A stretch of 64,000 bases of DNA. Origin: Streptomyces sp. Y2F8-2 (GTDB lineage: Bacteria > Actinomycetota > Actinomycetes > Streptomycetales > Streptomycetaceae). How positions within the stretch are numbered: position 1 is the first letter of the stretch; every line of letters begins with the position of its first letter. Below are positions 43,023 to 53,424 of this stretch, in pieces. The notes beneath the pieces are model-generated. The model was not told the DNA's origin, searched no databases, and saw only the letters and a list, made by a program, of their open reading frames with translations. Location of the stretch: NCBI RefSeq assembly GCF_014905555.1, contig NZ_BNGS01000001.1, positions 682,001 through 746,000 of the forward strand, given 5' to 3'. Position numbers and translations under genes: made by a program.

Positions 43023-45647
43023 CTACGCCTGCGGCAGCTTCTCCAGCTGGGCGGTGATGCGGGTGATGTCCTCGTCCGCCTTGGCCAGACGTGTGCGGAT
43101 CTTGCCCACCACGTTCTCCGGGGCCTTCGCCAGGAACGCCTCGTTGCCAAGCTTGGCCGTGGCCTGGGCCTTCTCCTTCTCCGCGGCGGCGAGGTCCTTC
43201 GCGAGGCGCTTGCGCTCCGCGGCGACATCGATCGTGCCGGAGAGGTCGAGGGCCACCTCGGCGCCCGCCACCGGCAGGGTGGCCGTGGCGGTGAAGGAGT
43301 CGCCCTCGGGCTGGAGCCGGAGCAGCTGGCGGATGGCGGCCTCGTGCGGGGCGAGGGCCGTGCCGTCGAGCGTCAGGCGGGCCGGAACCCGCTGGCCCGG
43401 CTGGAGGCCCTGGTCGGCGCGGAAACGGCGGACCTCGGTGATGACCGACTGGAGCGTGGAGATCTCCTGCTCGGCCGCCTGGTCGCGGAAGCCGCTGTCG
43501 GTCGGCCAGTCCGCGATGACGACCGACTCACCGCCCGTGAGGGTGGTCCACAGCGTCTCGGTGACGAACGGCACGATCGGGTGCAGCAGCTTCAGCGTGA
43601 CGTCCAGGACCTCACCGAGGACCCGCTTGCTGACCTCGGCCGCCTCGCCGCCCGCCTGGAAGGTGGTCTTCGACAGCTCGACGTACCAGTCGAAGACCTC
43701 GTCCCACGCGAAGTGGAAGAGGGCGTCGGACAGCTTGGCGAACTGGAAGTCGTCGTAGAAGGCGTCGACTTCGGCGACGACCGAGTTCAGCCGGGACAGG
43801 ATCCAGCGGTCGGTGGCCGACATCTTCTCGGGCGAGGGCAGCGGGCCCTCGACCGTGGCGCCGTTCATCAGCGCGAAGCGGGTCGCGTTCCAGATCTTGT
43901 TGGCGAAGTTGCGCGACCCCTGGACCCAGTCCTCGCCGATCGGGACGTCGACACCGGGGTTGGCGCCACGGGCCAGGGTGAACCGGAGCGCGTCCGAGCC
44001 GTACTTGTCCATCCAGTCCAGCGGGTTGACCGCGTTGCCGAAGGACTTCGACATCTTCTTGCCGAACTGGTCGCGGACCATGCCGTGCAGGGCGATGGTG
44101 TGGAACGGCGGGGTGCCGTCCATCGCGTACAGGCCGAACATCATCATCCGGGCGACCCAGAAGAACAGGATGTCGTAGCCGGTGACCAGGACGGAGTTCG
44201 GATAGAACTTCTTCAGGCTCTCGGTCTGCTCGGGCCAGCCCAGCGTGGAGAAGGGCCACAGGCCGGAGGAGAACCAGGTGTCGAGGACGTCGGTGTCCTG
44301 ACGCCAGCCCTCGCCGCTCGGCGGCTCCTCGTCCGGGCCGACGCAGACGACCTCGCCGTCCGGCCCGTACCAGACCGGGATGCGGTGGCCCCACCACAAC
44401 TGGCGTGAGATGCACCAGTCGTGGAGGTTGTCGACCCAGTCGAAGTACCGCTTCTCCATCTCCTGCGGATGGATCTTGACCTTGCCCTCGCGGACCGCGT
44501 CACCGGCGGCCTTGGCGAGCGGCCCGACCTTGACCCACCACTGCATGGACAGGCGCGGCTCGATGGTGGTCTTGCAGCGCGAGCAGTGGCCGACGGAGTG
44601 GACGTACGGCCGCTTCTCGGCGACGATCCGGCCATCGGCGCGCAGGGCGGCGACGATCGCCGAGCGGGCCTCGAAGCGGTCCAGGCCCTGGAAGGGGCCG
44701 TGCGCGGTGATGACGGCGTGCTCGTCCATCACGGTGATGGCGGGCAGGCCGTGGCGCTGGCCGATCTCGAAGTCGTTCGGGTCGTGGGCCGGGGTGACCT
44801 TGACGGCGCCGGTGCCGAACGCGGGGTCGACGTGCTCGTCCGCGACGACCGGGATGGAGCGGTCGGTGAGCGGCAGCTTGACCAGCTTGCCGACCAGGTG
44901 CTTGTAGCGCTCGTCGTCGGGGTGGACGGCGACGGCCGTGTCACCGAGCATCGTCTCGGCGCGTGTGGTGGCGACGACGATGGTGTCGTCCCCGTCGCCG
45001 TACTTCATCGAGACGAGTTCGCCGTCGTCGTCCTGGTACTCCACCTCGATGTCCGAGATGGCGGTCAGGCAACGCGGACACCAGTTGATGATGCGCTCGG
45101 CGCGGTAGATCAGCTCGTCGTCGTAGAGGCGCTTGAAGATGGTCTGGACGGCCTGGGAGAGGCCCTCGTCCATGGTGAACCGCTCGCGGGACCAGGCGAC
45201 GCCGTCGCCGAGGCGCCGCATCTGCCCGGAGATCTGCCCGCCGGACTCGGCCTTCCACTGCCAGACGCGCTCGACGAAGGCTTCCCGCCCCAGGTCGTGC
45301 CGGGACTTGCCCTCCTTCGCGAGCTCGCGCTCGACCACGTTCTGCGTGGCGATACCGGCGTGGTCCATGCCGGGCTGCCACAGCGTCTCGTGGCCCTGCA
45401 TGCGCTTGCGGCGGGTCAGGGCGTCGATGAGGGTGTGCTCGAAGGCGTGCCCCAGGTGGAGGGAGCCGGTGACGTTCGGCGGCGGGATGACGATGGTGTA
45501 CGGAGGCTTGTCGCTCTTCTCGTCGGCCTCGAAGTAACCGCGCTCTACCCAGCGCTCGTACAGCGGCCCCTCTACATCGGCCGGCGCGTACTGGGTCGGC
45601 AGTTCGGTGTGGGGCGCTGATGGCTGCTGCTGAGCGTTCTCGGTCAC
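43023..45647 (-). CDS. valS: Valyl-tRNA synthetase
   Basis: An 874-residue class I synthetase with HIGH region [19 protein letters not shown] near residue 45 and KMSKS motif [10 protein letters not shown] near residue 531. The editing domain has [25 protein letters not shown]. The C-terminal coiled-coil arm is [31 protein letters not shown]. CxxC pairs (WCPRC, CSRC) are seen in the Zn-binding inserts. The GTG at 45647 gives the standard start [33 protein letters not shown]. The much longer open frame upstream runs antisense to the 45786 gene and is not coding. No T-box was found. Confidence 0.98.
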   Translation of the reverse strand: MTENAQQQPSAPHTELPTQYAPADVEGPLYERWVERGYFEADEKSDKPPYTIVIPPPNVTGSLHLGHAFEHTLIDALTRRKRMQGHETLWQPGMDHAGIATQNVVERELAKEGKSRHDLGREAFVERVWQWKAESGGQISGQMRRLGDGVAWSRERFTMDEGLSQAVQTIFKRLYDDELIYRAERIINWCPRCLTAISDIEVEYQDDDGELVSMKYGDGDDTIVVATTRAETMLGDTAVAVHPDDERYKHLVGKLVKLPLTDRSIPVVADEHVDPAFGTGAVKVTPAHDPNDFEIGQRHGLPAITVMDEHAVITAHGPFQGLDRFEARSAIVAALRADGRIVAEKRPYVHSVGHCSRCKTTIEPRLSMQWWVKVGPLAKAAGDAVREGKVKIHPQEMEKRYFDWVDNLHDWCISRQLWWGHRIPVWYGPDGEVVCVGPDEEPPSGEGWRQDTDVLDTWFSSGLWPFSTLGWPEQTESLKKFYPNSVLVTGYDILFFWVARMMMFGLYAMDGTPPFHTIALHGMVRDQFGKKMSKSFGNAVNPLDWMDKYGSDALRFTLARGANPGVDVPIGEDWVQGSRNFANKIWNATRFALMNGATVEGPLPSPEKMSATDRWILSRLNSVVAEVDAFYDDFQFAKLSDALFHFAWDEVFDWYVELSKTTFQAGGEAAEVSKRVLGEVLDVTLKLLHPIVPFVTETLWTTLTGGESVVIADWPTDSGFRDQAAEQEISTLQSVITEVRRFRADQGLQPGQRVPARLTLDGTALAPHEAAIRQLLRLQPEGDSFTATATLPVAGAEVALDLSGTIDVAAERKRLAKDLAAAEKEKAQATAKLGNEAFLAKAPENVVGKIRTRLAKADEDITRITAQLEKLPQA

Positions 45648-45785
45648 GGGGGTCAGTTTAGAGGTGTCACGGCCCCGTCCCGAAACACGATTCTTTCGTA
45701 ACGGCCAGCCCCCTGGCGACCCGGCGTTCCCCGGCCTGCGCCAGGATGTCAGGGCCACATAAGCGTCTGGAGGGGAACCCAGAAC

Positions 45786-46832
45786 ATGAGCTACAACCAG
45801 CCGGGCCCGTACGGCGGGCAGCCCCAGCAGCCCGGACCGTACGGTCAGCCGGGGCAGGGGCAGGGGCAGCCGGGGCCGTACGGTCAGCCGGGCCCCTACG
45901 GTCGGCCGCCGCAGGCCCCCCAGCCCCAGCCCGGCTACGGCTACCCCCAGCAGACCCCGCAGGCGCCCGGCTACGGCTACCCCCAGCAGCCCCCGCAGGC
46001 CGCCCCGCCCCAGCAGAACCCGTACGCCCAGCAGCAGCCGCAGCCGCCCTACGGCCAGCAGCCTCCGTACGGCCAGCCGCCCTACGGCCAGCAGCAGCCC
46101 TACGGCGTCCCGCAGCCGCCGGTCCCAGGGGGCGGCAAGAAGAAGACGGGGCTGATCATCGGCGCGGTGGCGGTGGCGGCGGCGATCGCGGTGGGGGCGT
46201 ACTTCGTCCTCGCCGGTGGCGGGTCCTCCGGTCTCGCGGACGACGGTCCGCACAAGCTGACGACGCCGCAGAAGGTGCTCGGCGAGTACAACCGGGCGAC
46301 CAAGGAGAGCGACACCAGCGACACCAGCTCCAGCACCGTCAAGGACCTGGAGAAGAGCGGCATCAAGAACGGCACCGCCGTCTACGGCGCGTACTCGACG
46401 GCCGACCTCAGCAAGTACGACCCGAGCGATCCTTCGACCCTGCCCGACAAGTCCAAGCTGCTCACGGCCAAGGGCGTCACCCTCATCGGGGCCTACGGCA
46501 AGATCGCCGATCCGAAGGCGGCCCTGGACGCGTACTTCTCCCAGATCAAGAAGAACTTCCAGAAGAACTCGTCCGCCGGCGGTGCCGCGGGCAAGAGCGA
46601 ACTGGTCGGCGAGCCCGAGTCGGTCGGCATCGACGGCGCGGTCATGAAGTGCCAGGCGGCCAAGGGGACCAACCAGCTCACCAAGCAGCAGCAGACCGAC
46701 TGGTTCTGCGCCTGGGCCGACTACAGCACGATGGCCATGGTCTCCCCCGGCAACAACGCGGCCGACGTGTCGAAGGACACCGCGGCCGACATCACCCGCA
46801 AGCTCCGCGACGACGTGCGCGTCAAGGCCTGA
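45786..46832 (+). CDS. Membrane protein with Pro/Tyr/Gly/Gln-rich N-terminal domain
   Basis: The 348-residue protein begins with ~115 residues of low-complexity [12 protein letters not shown] repeats, then [29 protein letters not shown] (one membrane helix about 120-145). A ~200-residue extracytoplasmic domain of unknown fold has two cysteines ([20 protein letters not shown]). Such PYG-rich tails occur on many streptomycete membrane proteins and may condense or bind partners. The site GGAGGGGAAC precedes the ATG. It is divergent from valS and convergent with clpX, at the place of the S. coelicolor gene SCO2616. Confidence 0.88.
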   Translation: MSYNQPGPYGGQPQQPGPYGQPGQGQGQPGPYGQPGPYGRPPQAPQPQPGYGYPQQTPQAPGYGYPQQPPQAAPPQQNPYAQQQPQPPYGQQPPYGQPPYGQQQPYGVPQPPVPGGGKKKTGLIIGAVAVAAAIAVGAYFVLAGGGSSGLADDGPHKLTTPQKVLGEYNRATKESDTSDTSSSTVKDLEKSGIKNGTAVYGAYSTADLSKYDPSDPSTLPDKSKLLTAKGVTLIGAYGKIADPKAALDAYFSQIKKNFQKNSSAGGAAGKSELVGEPESVGIDGAVMKCQAAKGTNQLTKQQQTDWFCAWADYSTMAMVSPGNNAADVSKDTAADITRKLRDDVRVKA

Positions 46833-46854
46833 CACCGCCGTACGCCACAACAGT

Positions 46855-46881
46855 GAAGGGGCCCGTCGACCGGGCCCCTTC
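46855..46881. terminator. Bidirectional terminator between PYG-rich gene and clpX
   Basis: Perfect 11-bp arms GAAGGGGCCCG / CGGGCCCCTTC with a five-base loop, between converging stop codons at 46832 and 46904. Confidence 0.85.
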
Positions 46882-46903
46882 GCCGTGTGCACGGGGGTTG
46901 CGG

Positions 46904-48190
46904 CTAAGCCGTCTTCTGCTCGCCCGGGCCGCGCCCGCGAGCGTCCCGCGGGATCAGGGTCGGGTTGACGTTGCGGAGCACCACGTCGGCCGTGATCACG
47001 ACGCGGGCCACGTCCTTGCGGGACGGGACCTCGTACATCACCGCCTGGAGGACCTCCTCCATGATGGCGCGCAGACCCCGGGCGCCCGTCTGGCGCAGGA
47101 TCGCCTGGTCGGCGATCGCTTCGAGGGCCTCGCGCTCGAAGTCCAGCTCCACGCCGTCGAGTTCGAAGAGCCGTTGGTACTGCTTCACCAGCGCGTTCCG
47201 CGGTTCGACGAGGATCTGCAGCAGGGCCTTGCGGTCGAGGTTGTGGACCGAGGTGATGACCGGGAGACGGCCGATGAACTCGGGGATCATCCCGAACTTC
47301 ACCAGGTCCTCGGGCATGACGTCCTCGAACTGGTCCTTGGCCTCCAGTTCGCGTTTCGAGCGGATGGTGGCGCCGAAGCCGATGCCCTTCGCCCCCGCCC
47401 GGGACTCGATGATCTTCTCCAGGCCCGCGAACGCGCCGCCCACGATGAACAGCACGTTCGTCGTGTCGATCTGGATGAACTCCTGGTGCGGGTGCTTGCG
47501 GCCGCCCTGCGGCGGGACCGAGGCCGTCGTGCCCTCAAGGATCTTCAGCAGGGCCTGCTGGACGCCCTCGCCGCTCACGTCCCGGGTGATCGACGGGTTC
47601 TCGCTCTTGCGGGCCACCTTGTCGATCTCGTCGATGTAGATGATGCCCGTCTCGGCCTTCTTGACGTCGTAGTCGGCCGCCTGGATGAGCTTCAGCAGGA
47701 TGTTCTCGACGTCCTCGCCGACATACCCCGCCTCCGTCAGCGCGGTCGCGTCGGCGATCGCGAACGGGACGTTCAGCATGCGGGCCAGGGTCTGGGCGAG
47801 CAGCGTCTTGCCGGAGCCCGTGGGGCCCAGCAGCAGGATGTTCGACTTGGCCAACTCGATGGCGTCGTCGCGGCCTTGGGCGCCGCCGTTCTCACCGGCC
47901 TGGACCCGCTTGTAGTGGTTGTACACCGCGACGGACAGGGCCTTCTTGGCCGCCTCCTGGCCGACCACGTACCCCTCGAGGAACTCGTAGATCTCGCGGG
48001 GCTTGGGAAGCTCCTCCCAGCGCACCTCGCTCGTCTCGGCGAGCTCCTCCTCGATGATCTCGTTGCAGAGATCGATGCACTCGTCGCAGATGTACACACC
48101 GGGGCCTGCGATGAGCTTCTTGACCTGCTTCTGGCTCTTGCCGCAGAACGAGCACTTGAGCAGATCGCCGCCGTCACCGATGCGTGCCAC
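46904..48190 (-). CDS. clpX: ATP-dependent unfoldase ClpX
   Basis: The 428-residue AAA+ protein has the N-terminal zinc-binding domain [33 protein letters not shown] (four Cys). Walker A is [18 protein letters not shown], Walker [14 protein letters not shown], and sensor/arginine-finger regions follow. The IGF-type ClpP-binding loop appears as GIGFGATI, i.e. GFG/IGF context near [13 protein letters not shown]. It unfolds substrates for the ClpP1P2 peptidase encoded next door. The ATG is at 48190. Confidence 0.98.
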   Translation of the reverse strand: MARIGDGGDLLKCSFCGKSQKQVKKLIAGPGVYICDECIDLCNEIIEEELAETSEVRWEELPKPREIYEFLEGYVVGQEAAKKALSVAVYNHYKRVQAGENGGAQGRDDAIELAKSNILLLGPTGSGKTLLAQTLARMLNVPFAIADATALTEAGYVGEDVENILLKLIQAADYDVKKAETGIIYIDEIDKVARKSENPSITRDVSGEGVQQALLKILEGTTASVPPQGGRKHPHQEFIQIDTTNVLFIVGGAFAGLEKIIESRAGAKGIGFGATIRSKRELEAKDQFEDVMPEDLVKFGMIPEFIGRLPVITSVHNLDRKALLQILVEPRNALVKQYQRLFELDGVELDFEREALEAIADQAILRQTGARGLRAIMEEVLQAVMYEVPSRKDVARVVITADVVLRNVNPTLIPRDARGRGPGEQKTA

Positions 48191-48380
48191 GGTGTGCTTC
48201 CCCTTCGCCTGGGAGACGCCTTACATCCAGCGGCTCCTGGTGCTGCCTTATGTCGACGGTACCTTGCCGGGCCCCCCGTTCGGGCCCCCCTTGGCGTGGT
48301 TCGCTCGACGTGAGCCGGGGCAAACCGTGCCAAGGGGCGGCAGACGATACAGGTCCGGTGACGAATCGCGTGGATCCGTG

Positions 48381-49061
48381 TCAGCGAACCGCGGTGTTGT
48401 TCATCTTCCGGGTAGAGATGATCTGGTCGATCAGGCCGTACTGCAACGCGTCCTCGGCCGTGAGGATCTTGTCGCGCTCGATGTCCTCGCGGATCTTCTC
48501 GATCGGCTGGGTGGAGTGCTTGGCCAGCATCTCCTCCAGCTGGGTCCGCATCCGGAGAATCTCGTTGGCGGCGATCTCCAGGTCGGAGACCTGGCCGCGG
48601 CCGGTCTCGCTGTAGGGCTGGTGGATCAGCACACGGGCGTTCGGCAGCGCCATGCGCTTGCCCGGGGTGCCCGCGGCCAGCAGCACGGCGGCGGCGGAGG
48701 CGGCCTGCCCCATGCAGACCGTCTGGATGTCCGGCTTCACGAACTGCATCGTGTCGTAGATGGCCGTGAGCGCGGTGAAGGAACCGCCGGGGCTGTTGAT
48801 GTAGACCGAGATGTCCCGGTCGGGGTCCATCGACTCCAGGCACAGCAGCTGCGCCATGACGTCGTTGGCGGAGGCGTCGTCGATCTGGACGCCGAGGAAG
48901 ATCACGCGCTCCTCGAAGAGCTTCGCGTACGGGTCGTACTCGCGGATGCCCTGCGAGGTGCGCTCGACGAAGCGCGGGATGACGTAGCGGGACTCGGCCG
49001 CGGGGCCGGTGTACTCGGCGCGCATACGGTCGTAGATGCCGCTGCCGGGGAAGTCGTTCAC
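48381..49061 (-). CDS. clpP2: ClpP peptidase subunit 2
   Basis: The 226-residue serine peptidase has catalytic Ser in [16 protein letters not shown], His in [15 protein letters not shown] and the usual Asp downstream. The N-terminal segment [33 protein letters not shown] is the ClpP2 signature. It forms the mixed ClpP1P2 tetradecamer. The GTG at 49061 has AGGAG six bases upstream; the open frame beyond it is Arg-rich spacer. It ends in KMNNTAVR. Confidence 0.97.
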   Translation of the reverse strand: MNDFPGSGIYDRMRAEYTGPAAESRYVIPRFVERTSQGIREYDPYAKLFEERVIFLGVQIDDASANDVMAQLLCLESMDPDRDISVYINSPGGSFTALTAIYDTMQFVKPDIQTVCMGQAASAAAVLLAAGTPGKRMALPNARVLIHQPYSETGRGQVSDLEIAANEILRMRTQLEEMLAKHSTQPIEKIREDIERDKILTAEDALQYGLIDQIISTRKMNNTAVR

Positions 49062-49394
49062 GGTGTCTCCTGAAGGGGGCTGGGGCGGTGGCTGGGGGCT
49101 TGAGGGGCGCTGGGGGCTGTTCGGGTCCTTGTGGGTCCTGTACGGCCGCTGCGGCTGCCGCCGGGCCTGGGACCGGCTCCGGGCCCATGGGCGCCTGCCG
49201 GGCCTCTGGAGGGCCCTGCGGCGGTGCCGGGGCCGGGGAGCCCTCACGTGCCCGGGCGGGCCGGCCGGCTCGTGCTCGACCGGTCCGAAAGGCCGACGGG
49301 ACCGGCTGCCCGGCCGCGCAGGCCTTCGGGGCCTCGTCGCAGGCTCACGGTCCGCCTGGGCGGCCGTGGGGCCTCGAGCGGACCCCGTGAGCCC
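49062..49394. other. 333-bp clpP1-clpP2 spacer with a G-run cluster
   Basis: No supported gene. The plus strand has five G-runs of 4-5 at 49075, 49082, 49094, 49104 and 49112 with 2-8-base loops, a canonical G-quadruplex motif on the template strand close to the clpP2 start. The rest is Arg/Pro-coding low-complexity sequence. Confidence 0.6.
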
Positions 49395-50018
49395 TTACGA
49401 GCCCGCCCCGGTGCCTCCGCCGCCCGGCATGCCGACAGCGGTGGTGATGACCTCGTCGATCAGGCCGTACTCCTTGGCCTCCTGGGCGTCGAACCAACGG
49501 TCGCGGTCCGAGTCCCGGGTGATCTGCTCGACCGACTGGCCGGTGTGGAAGGCGGTCAGCTCGGCCATGCGCTTCTTGGTGTGCAGAAGCCGCTCGGCGT
49601 GGATCTTGATGTCCGACGCGGAGCCGGCGAGGCCGGCCGAGGGCTGGTGGATCAGGATCTCGGCGTTGGGCAGGGCGAAGCGCTTGCCCGGGGTGCCCGC
49701 GCTGAGCAGGAACTGCCCCATGGAGGCCGCCATGCCCATGGCGATCGTCACCACGTCGTTCTTGATGTACTGCATGGTGTCGTAGATCGCCATGCCGGCC
49801 GTGATCGAGCCGCCCGGGCTGTTGATGTACAGGTAAATGTCCTTGTCCGGGTCGGAGGCAAGGAGCAGCAGCTGTGCGGTGATCTTGTTGGCGATGTCGT
49901 CGTCCACCGGCTGGCCGAGGAAGATGATCCGCTCGTTGAGCAGCCGGTTGTAGACCTGGTCGCCGAGGCCGCCACCGATGGAAGGCTCGCCGGCGGCGGA
50001 GGGCATCAGATTCGTCAC
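49395..50018 (-). CDS. clpP1: ClpP peptidase subunit 1
   Basis: The 207-residue subunit begins [35 protein letters not shown]. The catalytic Ser is in [16 protein letters not shown] and the His in [18 protein letters not shown], followed by [20 protein letters not shown]. It is first gene of the clpP1-clpP2 operon. GTG at 50018 is preceded by GGTGG; the ATG at 50006 is an alternative. A ClgR-type box lies 165 bp upstream. Streptomyces often carries a second clpP pair elsewhere, which is not in this window. Confidence 0.97.
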   Translation of the reverse strand: MTNLMPSAAGEPSIGGGLGDQVYNRLLNERIIFLGQPVDDDIANKITAQLLLLASDPDKDIYLYINSPGGSITAGMAIYDTMQYIKNDVVTIAMGMAASMGQFLLSAGTPGKRFALPNAEILIHQPSAGLAGSASDIKIHAERLLHTKKRMAELTAFHTGQSVEQITRDSDRDRWFDAQEAKEYGLIDEVITTAVGMPGGGGTGAGS

Positions 50019-50182
50019 GTATCCACCTGCTCGTCTTACGACGGCACGGGGCCGTCTCACGTGTCCTGCTGGGGCGTGGGACCCCGTCCGACCCCCTGCG
50101 GGGCGGCTTCGGGGACTCCCCTGCCCTCGTATTCATGGACCCTAACGCGCGGGTCCCTTCGGGGAATCCCGCATAAGGGGCT

Positions 50183-50196
50183 GTTCGCTGTGAGCG
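50183..50196 (-). promoter_or_regulatory. Candidate ClgR box upstream of clpP1
   Basis: GTTCGCTGTGAGCG fits the known actinobacterial ClgR activator consensus GTTCGC-N5-GCG exactly. It lies 165 bp before the clpP1 start codon. ClgR is known to activate clpP1P2 in S. lividans. The core promoter itself was not resolved. Confidence 0.65.
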
Positions 50197-50322
50197 CATG
50201 CGCTCCGCGGGGTGGGCGGAGGGTGGTGCCGGGGCCCGGTTGTGCGGGGGTCCGCGCCGGGGGTGCCGTCGCGGGGCTCCGGGTCCATTGTCGCCGTGCA
50301 GGGTGCCGTCGTCGCGTCGGTG

Positions 50323-50377
50323 TGGGCTTGTGGTGGGTCGCTCGCGCAGTTCCCGCGCCCCTTTGGGCGCCCCCCGC
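50323..50377 (+). repeat. Dispersed intergenic repeat, family 2, copy 2
   Basis: Reads TGGGCTTGTGGTGGGTCGCT, then CGCGCAGTTCCCGCGCCCC, then a small GGGCGCCC-type fold. It matches copy 1 (42915) apart from one missing C and tail differences. It lies between the tig terminator and the clpP1 promoter. Confidence 0.75.
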
Positions 50378-50435
50378 CGGGGGCCGACCGGTTACCGGCG
50401 GTCGCCAGGCGATTGCCGGCCATGCGCATACGGCG

Positions 50436-50472
50436 ACGGGCCCCGAAGCGCGCTGTGCGCCCCGGGGCCCGT
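50436..50472 (-). terminator. tig terminator
   Basis: Perfect 10-bp outer arms ACGGGCCCCG / CGGGGCCCGT with an inner GCGC pairing, 20 bases past the tig stop. Confidence 0.8.
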
Positions 50473-50491
50473 GCTGCCGTAGCGAGGGAGG

Positions 50492-51880
50492 TTACGCCTC
50501 CGGCTTCTCCTCGGTGGCCTCGGCGGAGGCGTCCGTGGAGGCCTCGGCGGACTCCTCCTCCGACTCCTCCTCGTCGTCCAGGTCGACGATCTCGCCGTTG
50601 GTGTCCTTGACCGTCGCGGCCTCGACGACCAGCGCCAGGGCCTTGCCGCGGGCGACCTCGCCGACCAGCATCGGGACCTGGCCGCCCTCGACGACCGCCT
50701 GGGCGAACTGGTCGGGGGACATGCCGGAGGAGGCCGCGCGCCGCATGAGGTGCTCGGTGAGCTCCTCCTGGTTGACGTTGAGCTTCTCCTTGTTGACCAG
50801 CTCGTCCAGGACGAACTGGGTCTTGATGCCCTTGATCGCGGCCTCGCGCGTCTCGGTCTCGAACTCCTCGGCGGTCTTGCCCTGGATCTCCAGGTACCGG
50901 TCGAGGGTCAGACCCATCTGGCCGAGCTGGTGGTGCTCGAGGTTGTGCTTACGGGTGTTGATCTCGTCCTCGAGGAGCTTCTCGGGGACCGGGACCTCGA
51001 CCAGCTCGAGGAGCTTGTCCAGGACGCGCTCCTGGGCCTGCGTGGCCTGGTCGTACTGCTTCATGTTCTCGAGGCGCTTGCGGCTGTCCGCCTTCAGCTC
51101 CTCCAGCGTGTCGAACTCGGACGCGAGCTGCGCGAACTCGTCGTCGAGCTCCGGCAGTTCCCGGGCGGCGACCTGGGTGACCTTGACCGTCACCTCGGCC
51201 TCCCTGCCGGCGGCCGAGCCGCCCTTCAGCTCGGAGGTGAAGGTGGCCTCCTCGCCTGCCGACAGGCCCTTCACGGCGTCGTCGATACCGTCCAGCAGCT
51301 CACCGGAGCCGATCGTGTACGAGACGTCCTTGGCGACGCCGTCCTCGAGGACCTCACCGTCGACCTTGGCCTCCAGGTCGATCGTGACCACGTCGCCGTC
51401 CTCGGCGGCGCGCTCGACCGGGGAGGTGGACGCGAAGCGGTCGCGCAGCTGCTGGACCGACTTCTCGACGTCCTCGTCGGTGACCTCGACGGCGTCGACC
51501 TCGACCTCGATGCCCGAGTAGTCCGGGATCTCGATGGTCGGGCGGACGTCGACCTCGGCGGTGAAGGACAGCAGCTCGTTGTCCTTCAGCTCCGTGATGT
51601 CGACCTCGGGCTGGCCCAGCGGGTTCAGCTCGGCCTCGTTGACCGCCTCGGTGTAGAGCTTGGGCAGCGCGTCGTTGACGGCCTCCTCCAGCACGGCGCC
51701 ACGGCCGAACCGCTGGTCGATGACCCGGGCGGGGATCTTGCCCTTGCGGAAGCCCTTCACCGTGACCTGCTGGTTGATCTTCTTGTACGCCGCGTCGAGG
51801 CTGTCCTTGAGCTCCTCGAAGGGCACCTCGACAGTGAGCCGAACCCGGGTCGGGTTCAGGGTCTCCACGGCGCTCTTCAC
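50492..51880 (-). CDS. tig: Trigger factor
   Basis: The 462-residue ribosome-bound chaperone and prolyl isomerase has ribosome-binding motif [21 protein letters not shown] near residue 33 (the GFRxGKxP signature). A PPIase domain ([45 protein letters not shown]) and a helical C-domain follow. The C-terminal ~35 residues are strongly acidic ([28 protein letters not shown]), a common actinobacterial tail. The GTG at 51880 has AGGAG eight bases upstream. It is separate from clpP1P2 by a terminator and a 470-bp regulatory gap. Confidence 0.98.
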   Translation of the reverse strand: MKSAVETLNPTRVRLTVEVPFEELKDSLDAAYKKINQQVTVKGFRKGKIPARVIDQRFGRGAVLEEAVNDALPKLYTEAVNEAELNPLGQPEVDITELKDNELLSFTAEVDVRPTIEIPDYSGIEVEVDAVEVTDEDVEKSVQQLRDRFASTSPVERAAEDGDVVTIDLEAKVDGEVLEDGVAKDVSYTIGSGELLDGIDDAVKGLSAGEEATFTSELKGGSAAGREAEVTVKVTQVAARELPELDDEFAQLASEFDTLEELKADSRKRLENMKQYDQATQAQERVLDKLLELVEVPVPEKLLEDEINTRKHNLEHHQLGQMGLTLDRYLEIQGKTAEEFETETREAAIKGIKTQFVLDELVNKEKLNVNQEELTEHLMRRAASSGMSPDQFAQAVVEGGQVPMLVGEVARGKALALVVEAATVKDTNGEIVDLDDEEESEEESAEASTDASAEATEEKPEA

Positions 51881-52087
51881 GGTTCGGTCTCCTTGTGGCT
51901 GACTTCTTGGGGTTCTGCCGAGCCTGCGCCACCCGGAGGGGCGGGCATGCCTTCGGCGGATTCGCGGGCCCCTGCCTGAGAGACATGGCAGTGCAGACAC
52001 ACGGGCGCGCAGCTTGCATAGTAACCGCAGGCACTGAGCGCCCCCAAAGGCGATCACCCGGATCGGCGCCGGGCCGTGCCGGGCCGG

Positions 52088-52164
52088 TGGTCGGGGTGGC
52101 GGGATTTGAACCCACGGCCTTCCGCTCCCAAAGCGGACGCGCTACCAAGCTGCGCCACACCCCG
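52088..52164 (-). tRNA. tRNA-Pro (TGG)
   Basis: On the minus strand CGGGGTG (52164) pairs with CACCCCG, discriminator A at 52091, and the terminal CCA is encoded (52090-52088). The anticodon loop TTTGGGA in the stem TCCGC/GCGGA gives TGG. The D-arm is GGCGCAGCTTGGTAGCGC; the T-loop is GTTCAAATC. Confidence 0.97.
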
Positions 52165-52244
52165 TCTGGTGCGACACGTAGGGTACATGCCCGGACCGGC
52201 TGAGTCGGCCGGTTTGTTCGCGGGCGTGTGCGAGCCCCGACGCG

Positions 52245-52275
52245 TTGGCCTACGAGGCGGGCGACCCGCTACGAT
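52245..52275 (+). promoter_or_regulatory. Possible promoter of tRNA-Gly
   Basis: TTGGCC (52245) and TACGAT (52270), 19 bases apart, about 42 bases before the tRNA. The -10 is good for the principal sigma factor; the -35 and the long spacing are weak. Confidence 0.4.
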
Positions 52276-52316
52276 GCCTTCTGTGCCGCGGTCGGTGACC
52301 CGCGGCGCATCGTGTT

Positions 52317-52387
52317 GCGGGCGTAGCTCAATGGTAGAGCCCTAGTCTTCCAAACTAGCTACGCGGGTTCGATTCCCGTCGCCCGCT
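52317..52387 (+). tRNA. tRNA-Gly (TCC)
   Basis: The 71-nt cloverleaf runs from GCGGGCG (52317) pairing with CGCCCGC, discriminator T at 52387. Anticodon loop CTTCCAA in stem CTAGT/ACTAG gives TCC. D-arm GCTCAATGGTAGAGC, T-arm GGGTTCGATTCCC. CCA is not encoded. Confidence 0.97.
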
Positions 52388-52395
52388 CTGACGGC

Positions 52396-52437
52396 TCAGG
52401 GCCAGGTCGGAGAAGTGACCCTCCGACCTGGCCCTGA
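52396..52437 (+). terminator. Terminator of tRNA-Gly
   Basis: Perfect 17-bp arms TCAGGGCCAGGTCGGAG / CTCCGACCTGGCCCTGA around an 8-base loop, eight bases after the tRNA, followed by TCGTTT. Confidence 0.9.
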
Positions 52438-52511
52438 TCGTTTCCGGGTCTGCCGAGTCCGGCGTGTCCCCCGTGCGCCGCTTCGGCTTGCGATCTTTTT
52501 CACCGACGCCG

Positions 52512-52706
52512 CTAGAACCGCCGAGCGAAGCGCGTGTAGGCGCGTGCCCGGCCGCGCACGCCGACCGCATGTCTCGTAGCCGCCGCTTCGATCCGCTGCG
52601 CTTGCGGACCCGCAACCGCGCGGCCCCGTTCACGGCGTACCAGCACGATCGTCAAGGCCGCCAGGACGAACCCGACCGCTGGCGCAGTCAGCACCAGGTA
52701 GACCAT
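52512..52706 (-). CDS. Small basic membrane protein (64 aa)
   Basis: The ATG at 52706 follows a GGGAGGGG run. The N-terminal half is one hydrophobic helix (VYLVLTAPAVGFVLAALTIVLV). The second half is strongly basic (RRERGRAVAGPQ ... RGRARAYTRFARRF). The plan suggests a membrane-anchored, nucleic-acid- or lipid-contacting peptide, but no family is recognised. It could be spurious. Confidence 0.5.
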   Translation of the reverse strand: MVYLVLTAPAVGFVLAALTIVLVRRERGRAVAGPQAQRIEAAATRHAVGVRGRARAYTRFARRF

Positions 52707-53068
52707 CGTCCCCCCTCCCCTCCCGCGCCCCGGCGCCGATCACCAGGGACTGCCGAGGAGCGTACCCATCGGCCATCGGTGGCTGAACAGAGAAGGCGCC
52801 GACAAGGTGCAAAGAGCAGGAGGCAGCCGTCCGTACCCCCTGCGTGCCCATGTGGGCGAGGTACTGCGACGCCGGGCAGCCGCCGGCCGTGACCATGGTC
52901 TTCTCGGCGTGGAACGGCGTGTCCGGGCGCGCCGGGCCCAGGGCGCGGGCCGGTCGGCGATCGGTGGCGCACTGCCGGTGCGGCCGTCGCCGAAGTCGCC
53001 CGGACCGGACCAGCCGACTCCGCAGAGGGCGAGCCGACCGGTGCCGGGCGTGGTCCCGTCCCCTCAGC
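52707..53068. other. 362-bp stretch without a supported gene
   Basis: Several open frames overlap here on both strands, all Arg/Ala/Gly/Pro-rich with no ribosome site or recognisable fold. The nearest candidate is the 88-codon minus ORF 52630-52896, which I do not trust. Confidence 0.5.
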
Positions 53069-53263
53069 TCAGAAGCGGATCGAGTTGATCGTGTCCGCTA
53101 TCGAGTTCAGGAAGCGGTTTATGGACGGAGCCATGCCGGTGGAGGCCAGGAAGAAGCCGAAGAGCATCGCCACGATCGCCGGTCCGGCCTTGATCGAGCC
53201 CCCTCTGATCATCACCACCAGGATGATCGCCAACAGCAGCACCACTGACAGCGAAATCGCCAC
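53069..53263 (-). CDS. Conserved small membrane protein (64 aa)
   Basis: The 64-residue protein has two helices: SLSVVLLLAIILVVMIRGGSIKAG, then PAIVAMLFGFFLASTGMAPSI, with an amphipathic end NRFLNSIADTINSIRF. Near-identical plans occur in many Streptomyces proteins that I recall as conserved hypothetical. It starts at GTG 53263. The function is unknown. Confidence 0.8.
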   Translation of the reverse strand: MAISLSVVLLLAIILVVMIRGGSIKAGPAIVAMLFGFFLASTGMAPSINRFLNSIADTINSIRF

Positions 53264-53424
53264 AACTGATCACACCCTCGGTCGGTCCGCTCTCCCGGCC
53301 CGGGGCGCCGTCCCCTGCACACCCCGCCAGAACCATCGTGCCACCAACCGGCCCGCCCTATGCGGCCGCTGAGGCATCGTCGACCACCTTGGCGGCAACT
53401 CGTCACAGAGAGGAGCGGTCAGCC

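Noticed and set aside
45648..45785. T-box riboswitch before valS
   Set aside because: No T-box TGGNACC-type motif or specifier stem could be seen in the short leader.
45648..46892. N-terminal 415-codon extension of valS
   Set aside because: Lies antisense to the PYG-rich membrane protein and lacks homology; ValRS length is normal from 45647.
49131..51521. 796-codon plus-strand ORF across clpP1 and tig
   Set aside because: Covers known genes and a terminator on the other strand; composition is artefactual (long Ser/Arg runs).
52355..52633. 92-codon minus ORF ending GRRESNPRS
   Set aside because: Its end is translation of the tRNA-Gly and its terminator, a common annotation artefact.
52630..52896. 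88-codon minus-strand ORF
   Set aside because: No ribosome site, no domain, mixed codon bias.
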